64,000 nt of DNA from Xanthomonas arboricola (GTDB lineage Bacteria; Pseudomonadota; Gammaproteobacteria; Xanthomonadales; Xanthomonadaceae): the NCBI RefSeq assembly GCF_002940665.1, contig NZ_MIGY01000001.1:1116001-1180000 (forward strand), read 5' to 3'. A program made the translations under genes and the position numbers. A model generated the notes under the pieces. That model worked only from the letters and a program-made list of their open reading frames with translations, ran no database searches and was not told the DNA's origin. Position 1 is the first letter of the stretch; the number at the start of each line of letters is the position of its first letter. Of this stretch, positions 16,881-25,543 are shown in pieces.

Positions 16881-18086
16881 ATGTCTGCTGTTGGCTCCAC
16901 CCCCTCCCCCTCCCCCGCTTCCGCCACTGCGGCGCCTGCCGCTGCGCGCAGCGGCTTGGCGATCTTCATCCTGGCGTTTGCCGCGTTCGTGATCGTCACC
17001 ACCGAGTACCTGATCGTCGGGCTGCTGCCCGGCCTTGCACGCGACATGGACATTTCCATCTCCGCCGCTGGCCAGCTGGTGACGTTGTTCGCCTTCACCG
17101 TGATGCTGTTCGGCCCGCCGCTGACCGCGTGGCTGTCGCATCTGGATCGCAAGCGCCTGTTTGTCGTGATCCTGCTGGTGTTTGCGGTCTCCAACGCGGT
17201 GGCCGCGCTGGCGCCCAATATCTGGGTGCTGGCCTTTGCCCGCTTCGTGCCGGCGCTGGCGCTGCCGGTGTTCTGGGGAACCGCCAGCGAAACCGCCGGG
17301 CAACTGGCCGGGCCGCAGCACGCCGGGCGCGCGGTGTCGCGGGTGTATCTGGGCATTTCGGCGGCGCTGTTGTTCGGCATTCCGCTGGGCACGGTGGCGG
17401 CCAACAGCATCGGCTGGCGTGGCGCGTTCTGGATCCTGGCTGCCCTGTCGCTGGCGATGGCCGCGGCGCTGGCGCTCTGGATGCCGACGGTGGCCCGCAG
17501 CGAACGGGTGAATCTGCGTCAGCAGGCCGGCATCTTCGGCGAGCGCTTCTTCCTGGCCAATGTGACCTTGTCGGTGGTGGTCTTCACCGCCATGTTCACC
17601 GCCTACACCTATCTGGCCGACCTGCTGGAACGCAGCGTGGGCGTGCCGGCGGCGAACGTAGGCTGGTGGCTGATGGGCTTCGGCGCGATCGGCCTGATCG
17701 GCAACTGGCTGGGCGGGCGGGTGGTGGATCGCTCGCCGCTGCGTGCCACGGCGGTGTTCCTGCTGCTGCTCGCGCTGGGCATGGCCTTGTGCGTGCCGGT
17801 GGCCAAGACCGGCGTGCCGCTCTATCTGACCCTGGCGGTCTGGGGCATCGCCTACACCGCGCTGTTTCCGATCAGCCAGGTGCGGGTGATGAACTCGGTG
17901 CCCCACTCGCAGGCGCTGGCCGGCACCACCAATGTGTCGGCGGCCAATGCCGGCATCGGCATCGGCGCCATCATCGGCGGGCTGGTGATTCCGGCCTGGG
18001 GGCTGGGCAGCATCGGCTATGTGGCCGCTGCGGTGGCACTGCTGGGTGTGGTGCTGATCCCGTTGGTACATCGCGCCCGAGGTTGA
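16881..18086 (+). CDS. MFS transporter (DHA1-like efflux permease)
   Basis: 401 residues, about 12 hydrophobic segments after a Ser/Pro/Ala-rich cytoplasmic N-terminus. The loop between helices 2 and 3 reads WLSHLDRKRLF, a form of the MFS motif A, and VVTTEYLIVGLLPG is typical of the sugar-efflux/AraJ-NepI branch. It should export a small molecule across the inner membrane with proton antiport. It is divergent from a LysR regulator. Substrate unknown. Confidence 0.93.
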   Translation: MSAVGSTPSPSPASATAAPAAARSGLAIFILAFAAFVIVTTEYLIVGLLPGLARDMDISISAAGQLVTLFAFTVMLFGPPLTAWLSHLDRKRLFVVILLVFAVSNAVAALAPNIWVLAFARFVPALALPVFWGTASETAGQLAGPQHAGRAVSRVYLGISAALLFGIPLGTVAANSIGWRGAFWILAALSLAMAAALALWMPTVARSERVNLRQQAGIFGERFFLANVTLSVVVFTAMFTAYTYLADLLERSVGVPAANVGWWLMGFGAIGLIGNWLGGRVVDRSPLRATAVFLLLLALGMALCVPVAKTGVPLYLTLAVWGIAYTALFPISQVRVMNSVPHSQALAGTTNVSAANAGIGIGAIIGGLVIPAWGLGSIGYVAAAVALLGVVLIPLVHRARG

Positions 18087-18369
18087 GATATCGCGTAGCG
18101 GGCCAGGCACATCTGGCCGGCAGCGTTGGTCGCGCTCGCTGCGCATGACCACAGGAGCGCGCTAGCCAGATACCGCTACGGATGGACGTGCTCTTTGGGC
18201 GCTGCGCCCGCTGGATCGCAGCGCTGCACGCTGCAATCGCGCGCACGCCCCCACACCAGGCCGGCTGAATGCCGCCAGGGCCGGCCTGCTTCGCAGGCCC
18301 GCAGCTGCCCGTGCAAAGCGCCGAACGGCGCAGCTTCCCGTGTAAAATGCGCGGTCTTTGACCGGAACA
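18087..18369. promoter_or_regulatory. Upstream region of the DUF3348 operon
   Basis: No gene. The end contains TGTAAAAT about 40 bases before the DUF3348 start, a plausible -10 element for the four-gene operon. Confidence 0.35.
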
Positions 18370-19119
18370 ATGGCGAAAGCTTCTCCACGGGCGCCCCTGT
18401 CGGGCCCGGCGTTCATTCGCCTGCTTGCTCGCCTCACCGATGCCCACGTTGCCCAGTCAAACCATGCGCTCGCCGACCGGCTCAGCCAATGGATCGACTG
18501 GACGCGCGCGGTCGCCGTGTCCAAGGCGCTGGATGGCAAGCTGCCGGAGATCGACGCGCTGCCCGAGACGCGCAGACTCGACACCGAGGCTTGCGCCCGC
18601 GTGCGCACCGGGCTGGCGACCAGCAGCGTGGTCGAGCTGGAGGCCGTGCTCGCGCGCGCGCGTCGCGATGCGTGCAGCGCCACCGCTGCCGACAGCGACG
18701 CAGCGGCAGCGATGCCTGCGCTCGACTATGCCCCGTTCCGCCAGCACTACCTGGCAATGCAACGCGCGATGCGCACCGCCACCGGCGACCTGCGTGGCCG
18801 CCTGCGCGACATGCTGGCCCTGGAGTCCGGCGAAATGGCGCGGCTGGCCGAGGTGGATGCGGTGATGGAGCTGACCTTGAGCCCGCGCGAGCAGACCCTG
18901 CTGAATCATTTGCCGAACCTGCTCGGCGCGCATTTCGAGCGGCTGCGCGATGCCGCGCAGGCGCAAAACCCGGCATCCGACGGCGAGGCCGCGCCACGCG
19001 CGGTTTCCGACGGCTGGCTGGATGTGTTTCGCAAAGACATGCAGAGCGTGTTGCTCGCCGAACTGGATGTCCGTTTTCACCCGATCGAAGGCCTGCTCGC
19101 AGCGCTTCGTACCCGCTAA
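18370..19119 (+). CDS. DUF3348 family protein, first gene of motor-like operon
   Basis: 249 residues from ATG (MAKASPRAPLSGPAFIRLLA). Helical, cytoplasmic, with an Ala-rich central linker and C-terminal helices ending in MQSVLLAELDVRFHPIEGLL. It matches DUF3348, a family known almost only from this operon type. It is followed 10 bases later by the MotA/ExbB-like gene, so it is co-transcribed with an ion-channel pair. A role as cytosolic partner of the motor is inferred from context; nothing biochemical is known. Confidence 0.85.
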   Translation: MAKASPRAPLSGPAFIRLLARLTDAHVAQSNHALADRLSQWIDWTRAVAVSKALDGKLPEIDALPETRRLDTEACARVRTGLATSSVVELEAVLARARRDACSATAADSDAAAAMPALDYAPFRQHYLAMQRAMRTATGDLRGRLRDMLALESGEMARLAEVDAVMELTLSPREQTLLNHLPNLLGAHFERLRDAAQAQNPASDGEAAPRAVSDGWLDVFRKDMQSVLLAELDVRFHPIEGLLAALRTR

Positions 19120-19129
19120 CTGGGACCCC

Positions 19130-21802
19130 ATGTTCAGAACTCTCGTCCACCTGTGTGTGTTTGTCGTCGGCCTGTTGGCGGTTTGCTGGGTCGGCATCGG
19201 TTATCTGGGCTCCAATCCGCTCGGCGCCTGCGTCGCGGCGGTAATCGGCGCCTGTTATGTGGCCGGCGCGCTGGAGCTGTATCGCTATCGCCAGGCCAGC
19301 GCGACGCTGGACGATGCCGTTGCCGCGTTGACCACCGCGCCATCGGCGTTGGGCGAATGGCTGGAGCGCCTGCATCCGAGCCTGCGCAATGCGGTGCGAC
19401 TGCGCATCAAGGGCGAGCGCGTGGCGTTGCCGGCACCGGTGCTGACGCCGTATCTGGTCGGCCTGCTGGTGCTGCTGGGCATGCTCGGCACCCTGCTCGG
19501 CATGATGGCCACGCTCAAGGGCACCGGCGTCGCATTGCAGAGCGCCACCGACCTGCAGGCCATTCGCGGCTCGCTGGCCGCGCCGGTGGAAGGCCTGGCG
19601 TTTGCGTTCGGCACCTCGATCGCCGGCGTTGCGACCTCCGCGATGCTGGGACTGTTGTCGGCGCTGTGCCGGCGCGAGCGGCTGCAGGCGGTGCAGCGGC
19701 TGGACCTGAAGATCGCCTCCGAGCTGCATCCGCACTCGGACGCGCATCAGCGTGGCGAAGTGTTCAAGTTGCAGCAGCAGCAAAGCGCGCTGATGCCGAC
19801 GCTGATCGATCGCCTGCAGACGCTGATGCGCAGCATCGAGCAGCAGAGCATCGCCGCCGATGAACGCCTGGCCGCACAGCAGGCCGAGTTCCACGCCAGA
19901 AGCGAAGCGGCCTATGCGCGCCTGGCCACGGCGATGGAGCAATCGCTGCAGAGCGGCGTGGCAGAAAGCGCACGCGCGGTGGGCGCGGCCTTGCAGCCGG
20001 CGATGGAAGCGACCATGACCAGCATCGCGCGCGACACTGCCGCCCTGCACGAGCGCCTCACCCACGCTGTCCAGCAGCAATTGGACGGCATCACCAGCGG
20101 CTTCCAGCACAGCGCCAGCGCCGCGGCCGCGCACTGGAGCAGCGCGCTCGCCGCGCAGGAACGCGCGCAGCAAGCGCTCGATACACGGCTGCAGACCACG
20201 CTGGAGCAGATCGCACAGCAGACCACTGCCGTGCAGGACGGTGTCGGCACCGCCGTGCAGCAGCAGTTGCACGCGCTCAACGATGGCTTCCAGCACAGTG
20301 CACAGACGGCCGCCGAGCACTGGCAGGCCGTGTTGGCCGCGCAGGAACGTGCGCAGCACGCGTTGACCGAGCAGTTGCAGGCCACGCTCACGCAGATCGA
20401 TCAGCGCAGCATCGCGGTGCAGGACGGCGTGACCCACGCGGTGCAGCAGCAGTTGACCGCGCTCAATGACGGGTTCGAGCGCAGCAACGTCGCCACGGGC
20501 GAGCACTGGGCGGCAGTGCTCGCCGAGCAGCAGCGCGCAGGCGCGGCGTTGAACGCGCAGTTGCAGGCCACGCTTGCACAGCTCGCCCAGCAGAGCAGCG
20601 CGCTGCAGGATGGCGTGCACCAGGCCGTGCAGCAGCAACTCGACGGACTGAGCAGCGGCTTCGAAAGCAGCACCGCCGCTGCCGCCGCCACCTGGACCGC
20701 GGCGGTGGCCGAACAGCAACGCGCAAACCACGCGCTGACCCAGGACTTGCAGGGCACGCTGACCCAGTTCGCCAGCACCTTCGACGCACGCTCCAGCGCC
20801 CTGGTCGATGCGGTGTCCAGGCGCATGGATCAATCCAGCAGCGAGACCGCCAGCGCCTGGAGCGCCGCACTGGCGCAGCAACAGGACGCCAGCGCCGCAT
20901 TGGCCGCCCAGCACCAGGGCGCACTGGCTGCCGCCACCGCCAGCTTCGACGCGCATGCCGCTGCCCTGGTGGGCACCCTGCAGCAATCGCACGCCGAGCT
21001 GCAGGCCGCACTGGAAGCCCGCGACACCCAGCGCCTGGCGCTGTGGAGCGAGCGCTTCAGCGCGATGAGCGCAGACCTGAGCACGCAGTGGGAACGCACC
21101 GGCGAGCGCGTCACCCAGCAGCAGCAGGCGATCTGCGACACCCTGGCCAGCACTGCCAGCGAGCTGTCCACGCAGGCGCAGGCACAGGCCAGCGCCACCA
21201 TCAGCGAAGTGGCGCGCCTGATGCAGGTCGCCTCCGAAGCGCCCAAGGCGGCCGCCGATGTGGTGGCCGAGCTGCGCCAGAACCTGTCCGAGAGCATGGT
21301 GCGCGACACCGCCATGCTGGAAGAACGCAGCAGGCTGCTCGCCACCCTGGACACCTTGCTCAACGCGGTCAACCACGCCTCCACCGAACAACGCGCAGCG
21401 GTCGATGCGCTGGTCACCACCTCGGCCGACCTGCTGCAACGCGTGGGCACCCAGCTCACCGAGCAGATCGGCAGCGAGACCGGCAAGCTCGGCGCGGTGG
21501 CCGCACATGTCAGCGGCAGCGCGGTGGAAGTGGCCAGCCTGGGCGAAGCCTTCGGCGTGGCGGTGCAGCTGTTCAGCGGCTCTACCAGCGAGCTCAACGA
21601 GCGCCTGCAGCATGTCGCCAGCGCACTGGATGCCTCGCTGGCCCGCAGCGACGACCAACTGGCGTACTACGTGGCGCAGGCGCGCGAGGTGGTCGACCTC
21701 AGCATGCTGTCGCAGAAGCAGATCATCGAAGAACTGCGCCAGCTCGATCGCGGCCGCGGCGATGCCGGTGAGGCCGCTGCCGGCGAGGCCAGCGCGGCAT
21801 GA
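19130..21802 (+). CDS. DUF802 MotA/ExbB-like membrane protein with long coiled tail
   Basis: 890 residues. Membrane segments near 3-22, 29-47, 104-125 (LVGLLVLLGMLGTLLGMM) and 155-178 (GLAFAFGTSIAGVATSAMLG) have the spacing and Gly/Thr pattern of TolQ/ExbB/MotA/ZorA. From ~200 onward it is a cytoplasmic coiled coil of ~690 residues rich in Gln and Ala, containing four 62-residue repeats (AVQQQL... units) and a C-terminal stretch LSMLSQKQIIEELRQL. Its stop overlaps the start of an OmpA/MotB-like gene by four bases. Together they form a predicted proton- or ion-driven stator whose long tail reaches into the cytoplasm, as in Zorya ZorA. Confidence 0.88.
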   Translation: MFRTLVHLCVFVVGLLAVCWVGIGYLGSNPLGACVAAVIGACYVAGALELYRYRQASATLDDAVAALTTAPSALGEWLERLHPSLRNAVRLRIKGERVALPAPVLTPYLVGLLVLLGMLGTLLGMMATLKGTGVALQSATDLQAIRGSLAAPVEGLAFAFGTSIAGVATSAMLGLLSALCRRERLQAVQRLDLKIASELHPHSDAHQRGEVFKLQQQQSALMPTLIDRLQTLMRSIEQQSIAADERLAAQQAEFHARSEAAYARLATAMEQSLQSGVAESARAVGAALQPAMEATMTSIARDTAALHERLTHAVQQQLDGITSGFQHSASAAAAHWSSALAAQERAQQALDTRLQTTLEQIAQQTTAVQDGVGTAVQQQLHALNDGFQHSAQTAAEHWQAVLAAQERAQHALTEQLQATLTQIDQRSIAVQDGVTHAVQQQLTALNDGFERSNVATGEHWAAVLAEQQRAGAALNAQLQATLAQLAQQSSALQDGVHQAVQQQLDGLSSGFESSTAAAAATWTAAVAEQQRANHALTQDLQGTLTQFASTFDARSSALVDAVSRRMDQSSSETASAWSAALAQQQDASAALAAQHQGALAAATASFDAHAAALVGTLQQSHAELQAALEARDTQRLALWSERFSAMSADLSTQWERTGERVTQQQQAICDTLASTASELSTQAQAQASATISEVARLMQVASEAPKAAADVVAELRQNLSESMVRDTAMLEERSRLLATLDTLLNAVNHASTEQRAAVDALVTTSADLLQRVGTQLTEQIGSETGKLGAVAAHVSGSAVEVASLGEAFGVAVQLFSGSTSELNERLQHVASALDASLARSDDQLAYYVAQAREVVDLSMLSQKQIIEELRQLDRGRGDAGEAAAGEASAA
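20066..20809 (+). repeat. Four 186-bp coding repeats in the coiled tail
   Basis: Units begin at 20066, 20252, 20438 and 20624, each starting AVQQQL and about 62 residues long. They are diverged but keep spacing exactly, extending the tail by roughly 250 residues. Confidence 0.9.
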
Positions 21803-22473
21803 GCGACGAGATCGACATCGACGGCGAATCGGGCACACCGATCTGGGCCGCCTTCGGCGACCTGATGTCGGTGCTGCTGGGCGCGTTCGTGCTGATTCTG
21901 GTCGGTGTGATCGGTGTGCAGCTGCAGCTGTCCAGCCGCCTGGACGAAGAGGTCAAACAGCGTCAGGCCGAAGCGCAGCGCCGCAAGACGCTGGAGCAGG
22001 CACTGGCAGCGCCGCTGGCCGCCGGCCGCGTGACCCTGGTCGACGGGCGCATCGGCATCCGCGGCAATGTGTTGTTCGCCTTCAATTCCGACCAGCTGCA
22101 GCCGGAAGGCCGCGAGGTGCTGAAGACGCTGGCCGCGCCGCTGACCGAATACCTGGCGGCACGCGAGGAGATCCTGATGGTCAGCGGCTTCACCGACGAC
22201 CGCCCGGTGCTGGGCGGCAACCGGCGCTACGCCGACAACTGGGAACTGTCGGCCCAACGCGCACTCACGGTGACGCGTGCATTGATCGCCGACGGCGTGC
22301 CGGCCGCATTGGTGTTCGCCGCAGCCTTCGGCTCGCAACAGCCGGTGGATTCCAATGCCGATGAAGCACGCCGCGCCAGGAACCGCCGTGTGGAGATCGC
22401 ACCGATTGCGCGCCCCTCCACCTCGCGTGCCTCTTCTGCCTCCAATCCGACAGCGGCCGCAGGCACGCGATGA
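21799..22473 (+). CDS. MotB/ZorB-like OmpA-domain stator protein
   Basis: 224 residues. After a short acidic N-terminus there is one membrane helix with a buried Asp near residue 21 (AAFGDLMSVLLGAFVLIL), the same position and context as the proton-carrying Asp of MotB, ExbD, TolR and ZorB. A coiled linker (~50-70) leads to an OmpA-like peptidoglycan-binding domain (~90-205: FNSDQL, SGFTDDRPV, LSAQRALTV, RRARNRRVEI). It overlaps the DUF802 gene and the DUF2894 gene by ATGA junctions. With DUF802 it should form an ion-driven complex anchored to the cell wall. Confidence 0.92.
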   Translation: MSDEIDIDGESGTPIWAAFGDLMSVLLGAFVLILVGVIGVQLQLSSRLDEEVKQRQAEAQRRKTLEQALAAPLAAGRVTLVDGRIGIRGNVLFAFNSDQLQPEGREVLKTLAAPLTEYLAAREEILMVSGFTDDRPVLGGNRRYADNWELSAQRALTVTRALIADGVPAALVFAAAFGSQQPVDSNADEARRARNRRVEIAPIARPSTSRASSASNPTAAAGTR

Positions 22474-23120
22474 GCACACAGGCGCCATCCGCGCACACGC
22501 GTCTGCAGCGCTGGCGCAGCCAGGGGGCCGACCAGCTGGACCCGGTGCGTTTCCATCTGATGGAAACCCTGGCCGCGCGTGCCGGTACGCAGGCCGAGCC
22601 AGTGCGCGAGGTGCTGGAAGAAAAGCTGGGCAAGCTGGTCGATGCGTATGCGGCAACGGTGAAGCAAGCCGCACGCCGCCGTGTCGCCAGCGCCGCCACA
22701 CAGCCGTCGCAACGCAGCGCGCTGGGCGCACTGGCCGAGCGGATGGCAGGCCATGCGGCGTTGATGGAAGTGGACAGCAGAAAGACCGCCAGCGCCGATG
22801 CCACGCAGTTCCCCGAGCTGCCGGCGCTGGAGGATTTCCGCCGCACCTGGACCACGGTGCGCACCGCCAGCCAGGTGCGGCAGTCGCTGCAGGATGCCCC
22901 CAAGGATGCCGGCCCGCTCAATTCCAGCGTGCTGGTGCATCGCTGCATCAGCCTGATGCGCGAGTGCTCACCGGGCTATCTGCAGCACTTCCTGGGCTAT
23001 GTCGATGCGCTGTCGTGGCTGGAACAGCTGCACAGCGGTGGCGCGTTGGCCAGCGAGGATGCCGCGCCGGTGGCGCCGGGCAAGAAGCGCAGCAAGCGTC
23101 CGTCCACACGGCGCAGCTAG
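22470..23120 (+). CDS. DUF2894 family protein, last gene of motor-like operon
   Basis: 216 residues, start overlapping the OmpA gene stop (ATGA). Soluble and helical: an N-terminal segment with FHLMETLAARAGTQ, a central basic region, a Leu-rich C-terminal part (SSVLVHRCISLMRECSPGYL, FLGYVDALSWLEQL) and a Lys/Arg tail. It fits DUF2894. Together with DUF3348 it is a cytosolic companion of the channel pair; function unknown. Confidence 0.85.
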   Translation: MSTQAPSAHTRLQRWRSQGADQLDPVRFHLMETLAARAGTQAEPVREVLEEKLGKLVDAYAATVKQAARRRVASAATQPSQRSALGALAERMAGHAALMEVDSRKTASADATQFPELPALEDFRRTWTTVRTASQVRQSLQDAPKDAGPLNSSVLVHRCISLMRECSPGYLQHFLGYVDALSWLEQLHSGGALASEDAAPVAPGKKRSKRPSTRRS

Positions 23121-23313
23121 CGCGACCAGTCAGTCGCGCTGCACTGCACACACACGGCCGCTGGCTGAAACTGGTTTGACCCACGCGCTCCGCGAAATGG
23201 CGGCCAATCAGCTGTCCGGTCGGCGCTCGCATCCGCCGACCAGCGCTGGCGTGCTCCATCAAGCACGCATGGTCGGACATCGCCAGCCGGTATCGATCAC
23301 ATGCGGGCGCTGA

Positions 23314-25458
23314 TCAAAAGCGCAGCCGCACGCCCACCGTCCAGCTGCGCGGCGCGCCCGGATACACCCACTGCTCGCTGTAGGAGAACGCGGCGTAGCG
23401 GCGGTCGGTGAGGTTCTCGACCTTGGCATACAGGCGCAGGCGCTCGCTCAGATCGTAATGCCCGACCAGGCGCCACACCGTGTACGCAGGCAGCACGAAG
23501 TCGGTATTGCTATCCACCGAGCCCAGCCGCTCGCCGGTATGCGACACGCCCACGCCCACTGCCGCACTGCGCTTGCCGGTCAACGGCTGCGCGTAGTTGA
23601 CGAAGGCGTTGCCGCTGAAACGCGGCACGTTCGGAAAACGGCGACCCTCGGCCAGGCCGGTACCGGCGGCGGCTTCACTGCTGCGCGTGACCTGCGAGTC
23701 GGTATAGGCCAGGCCCACCGAAGCGGCCAGGCGCGGGGTCAGCCGCCCGAGCAGATCCAGCTCCAAACCCTGGCTGCGCATCTGGCCCACCGGCAGCGAA
23801 AAGCTGGTGTCGGCCGGATCCAAGCTCAGCACGTTCTTCTTGTCGATGCGGAACGCGGCCAGCGTCGCTTCCAGGCCATCGCCGGGCTGCACGTACTTCA
23901 AGCCGGTTTCCAGCGAGCGGCTCTTCTCCGGCGCAAAACTCTGCCCGTCCGCACCCACGCCGCTGTTGGGACGGAAGCCCGCCGCAGCGCTGGCATACAG
24001 CGACAGCGCAGCGTCGACATGGAAGATCACGCCCGCACGCGGGCTGACCACGCCATCGGAGGCGCGCTGCGTGGCGCCGCGCAGCCGGTTGTCGAGATCC
24101 TGCTGGTAGTGGTCGTAGCGCAGGCCGAGCAAGGCCTTCCAGCGCGCACCAAGATCGAGCTGATCCTGCGCATAGATGCCCCACACCTGCTGGCGTTCTT
24201 CGGTATCGGTGATGGTGGCCAGCCGCCCCGGCTGCGCAACGCCGTACTGCGGCGCGAGCACGTCGATGCTGTACGGCGTGGCCGCAGAGCGTGCGCGCTG
24301 CTGGAAACGGCTGTCGTCGAAGCGATTGCCATCCACGCCGAACAACACGTTGTGGGTGACGCTGCCGGCCTGCAAGCTGCCGAGCAGTTCCGCACGCGCG
24401 GCGATATCGCGGCCCTGGTAATCGCGGTAGCGGCGCTCGCGGCGCAGCGTGCGCGCGTCGGCCTGCAGTGTCCACGGCTCGGTGGAAAAACCGCGCATGC
24501 CGCTGTCGCGATAGGTCGCCCCACCCTGCAGCGACCAGGTCTGGTTCACGCCATGCACCACGAATACCTGGTGTCCGGTGGAATGCAGATCGATATCGCC
24601 ATCGCGCGGCTCGCCCAGAAAACGCCCGGCCGGCAGCCGATTGGCATCGCCATCGATGGCGGTGACGCCGCGATCGAACGGCGCATGGATGCGCACGAAT
24701 TCCAGCTCGTAGGACACCGTGGTATCGGGCGTGGGCATCCACAGCAGCGAGGGCGCCAGCAGCGTGTTGTCGCTGTCGACGGTGTCGCGGAAGCTGTGCT
24801 GATCCTTGTGCATGACATTCAGCCGATAGGCCAGGTTGTCGCCCAGCGGGCCGGTGCTGTCGACCGCAGCGCGATAACTGTCGAAGCGCCCCGCCGACAG
24901 ATCCACGCTGTGCTGCGGCTGGAACAAGGGCTTCTTGGTGACGATATTGACCGCTCCGCCCGGCTCGCCGCGCCCGTACAACGCCGAGGCCGGGCCCTTG
25001 ATCACTTCGATGCTCTGCGTATTGGCCGCATCGCGCAGGCCGTTGTAGCCGCGGCTGGCATTGAAGCCGTTGACCATGTAGTCCGAGCTGAAATTCGGGT
25101 CGCCGGTGAAGCCGCGCATCGAATAGCTGTCCCACAGCCCACCCAGGTTGTTGGCCTTGGTGATGCCGCTGGCCATCTCCAGCGCGCCGGCCAGATCGTT
25201 GACGCCGGCGTCCTCCAGCAGGGTCTGGTCCAGCACGCGCGCACTGATCGGCAGATCGCGCAGCGGCGCATCGGTCTTGGTGGCACCGGTCACGCTCAAT
25301 GCGCGGTACGGCGTGTACTGGCTGCGCACCTGCACCGCATCCAGATCGCGCGCCTGCGGCTCGGCGGCCTCGGCAAGGGGGCTGACGCCTGCGCAGCTCA
25401 GTGCACCGAGCAAAGGCAGCGTGTTGGACAGACGGCGGCGCGGCGTGGACACAGACAT
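23314..25458 (-). CDS. TonB-dependent siderophore-type receptor
   Basis: 714 residues from ATG (MSVSTPRRRLSNTLPLLGAL), with a signal peptide ending around AEAAEPQA and a TonB-box-like DLDAVQV. Plug domain ~60-190 (SYSMRGFTGDPNFSSDYMVNG, IEVIKGPASALYGRGEPGGA), then a beta-barrel ending in aromatic ...WTVGVRLRF. Family members import siderophores or other ligands with TonB energy. It is the last gene of a leftward group starting with an ABC exporter (ATPase and two permeases), 85 bases after the second permease, so import and export components may serve one ligand. Confidence 0.95.
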   Translation of the reverse strand: MSVSTPRRRLSNTLPLLGALSCAGVSPLAEAAEPQARDLDAVQVRSQYTPYRALSVTGATKTDAPLRDLPISARVLDQTLLEDAGVNDLAGALEMASGITKANNLGGLWDSYSMRGFTGDPNFSSDYMVNGFNASRGYNGLRDAANTQSIEVIKGPASALYGRGEPGGAVNIVTKKPLFQPQHSVDLSAGRFDSYRAAVDSTGPLGDNLAYRLNVMHKDQHSFRDTVDSDNTLLAPSLLWMPTPDTTVSYELEFVRIHAPFDRGVTAIDGDANRLPAGRFLGEPRDGDIDLHSTGHQVFVVHGVNQTWSLQGGATYRDSGMRGFSTEPWTLQADARTLRRERRYRDYQGRDIAARAELLGSLQAGSVTHNVLFGVDGNRFDDSRFQQRARSAATPYSIDVLAPQYGVAQPGRLATITDTEERQQVWGIYAQDQLDLGARWKALLGLRYDHYQQDLDNRLRGATQRASDGVVSPRAGVIFHVDAALSLYASAAAGFRPNSGVGADGQSFAPEKSRSLETGLKYVQPGDGLEATLAAFRIDKKNVLSLDPADTSFSLPVGQMRSQGLELDLLGRLTPRLAASVGLAYTDSQVTRSSEAAAGTGLAEGRRFPNVPRFSGNAFVNYAQPLTGKRSAAVGVGVSHTGERLGSVDSNTDFVLPAYTVWRLVGHYDLSERLRLYAKVENLTDRRYAAFSYSEQWVYPGAPRSWTVGVRLRF

Positions 25459-25543
25459 CGGGCAGGACTCCTGAAACACCCGGGCGCGCTGGGCCCGGGT
25501 CGCAAGTGAGACAACGAAGGTGAGGGGTGACAGGCAGCTGCCG

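Noticed and set aside
18482-21838. Leftward frame of 1118 codons opposite the DUF3348/DUF802 genes
   Set aside because: Shadow frame of repeat-rich GC DNA; no start, no domain, and the other strand has clear membrane and coiled-coil proteins.
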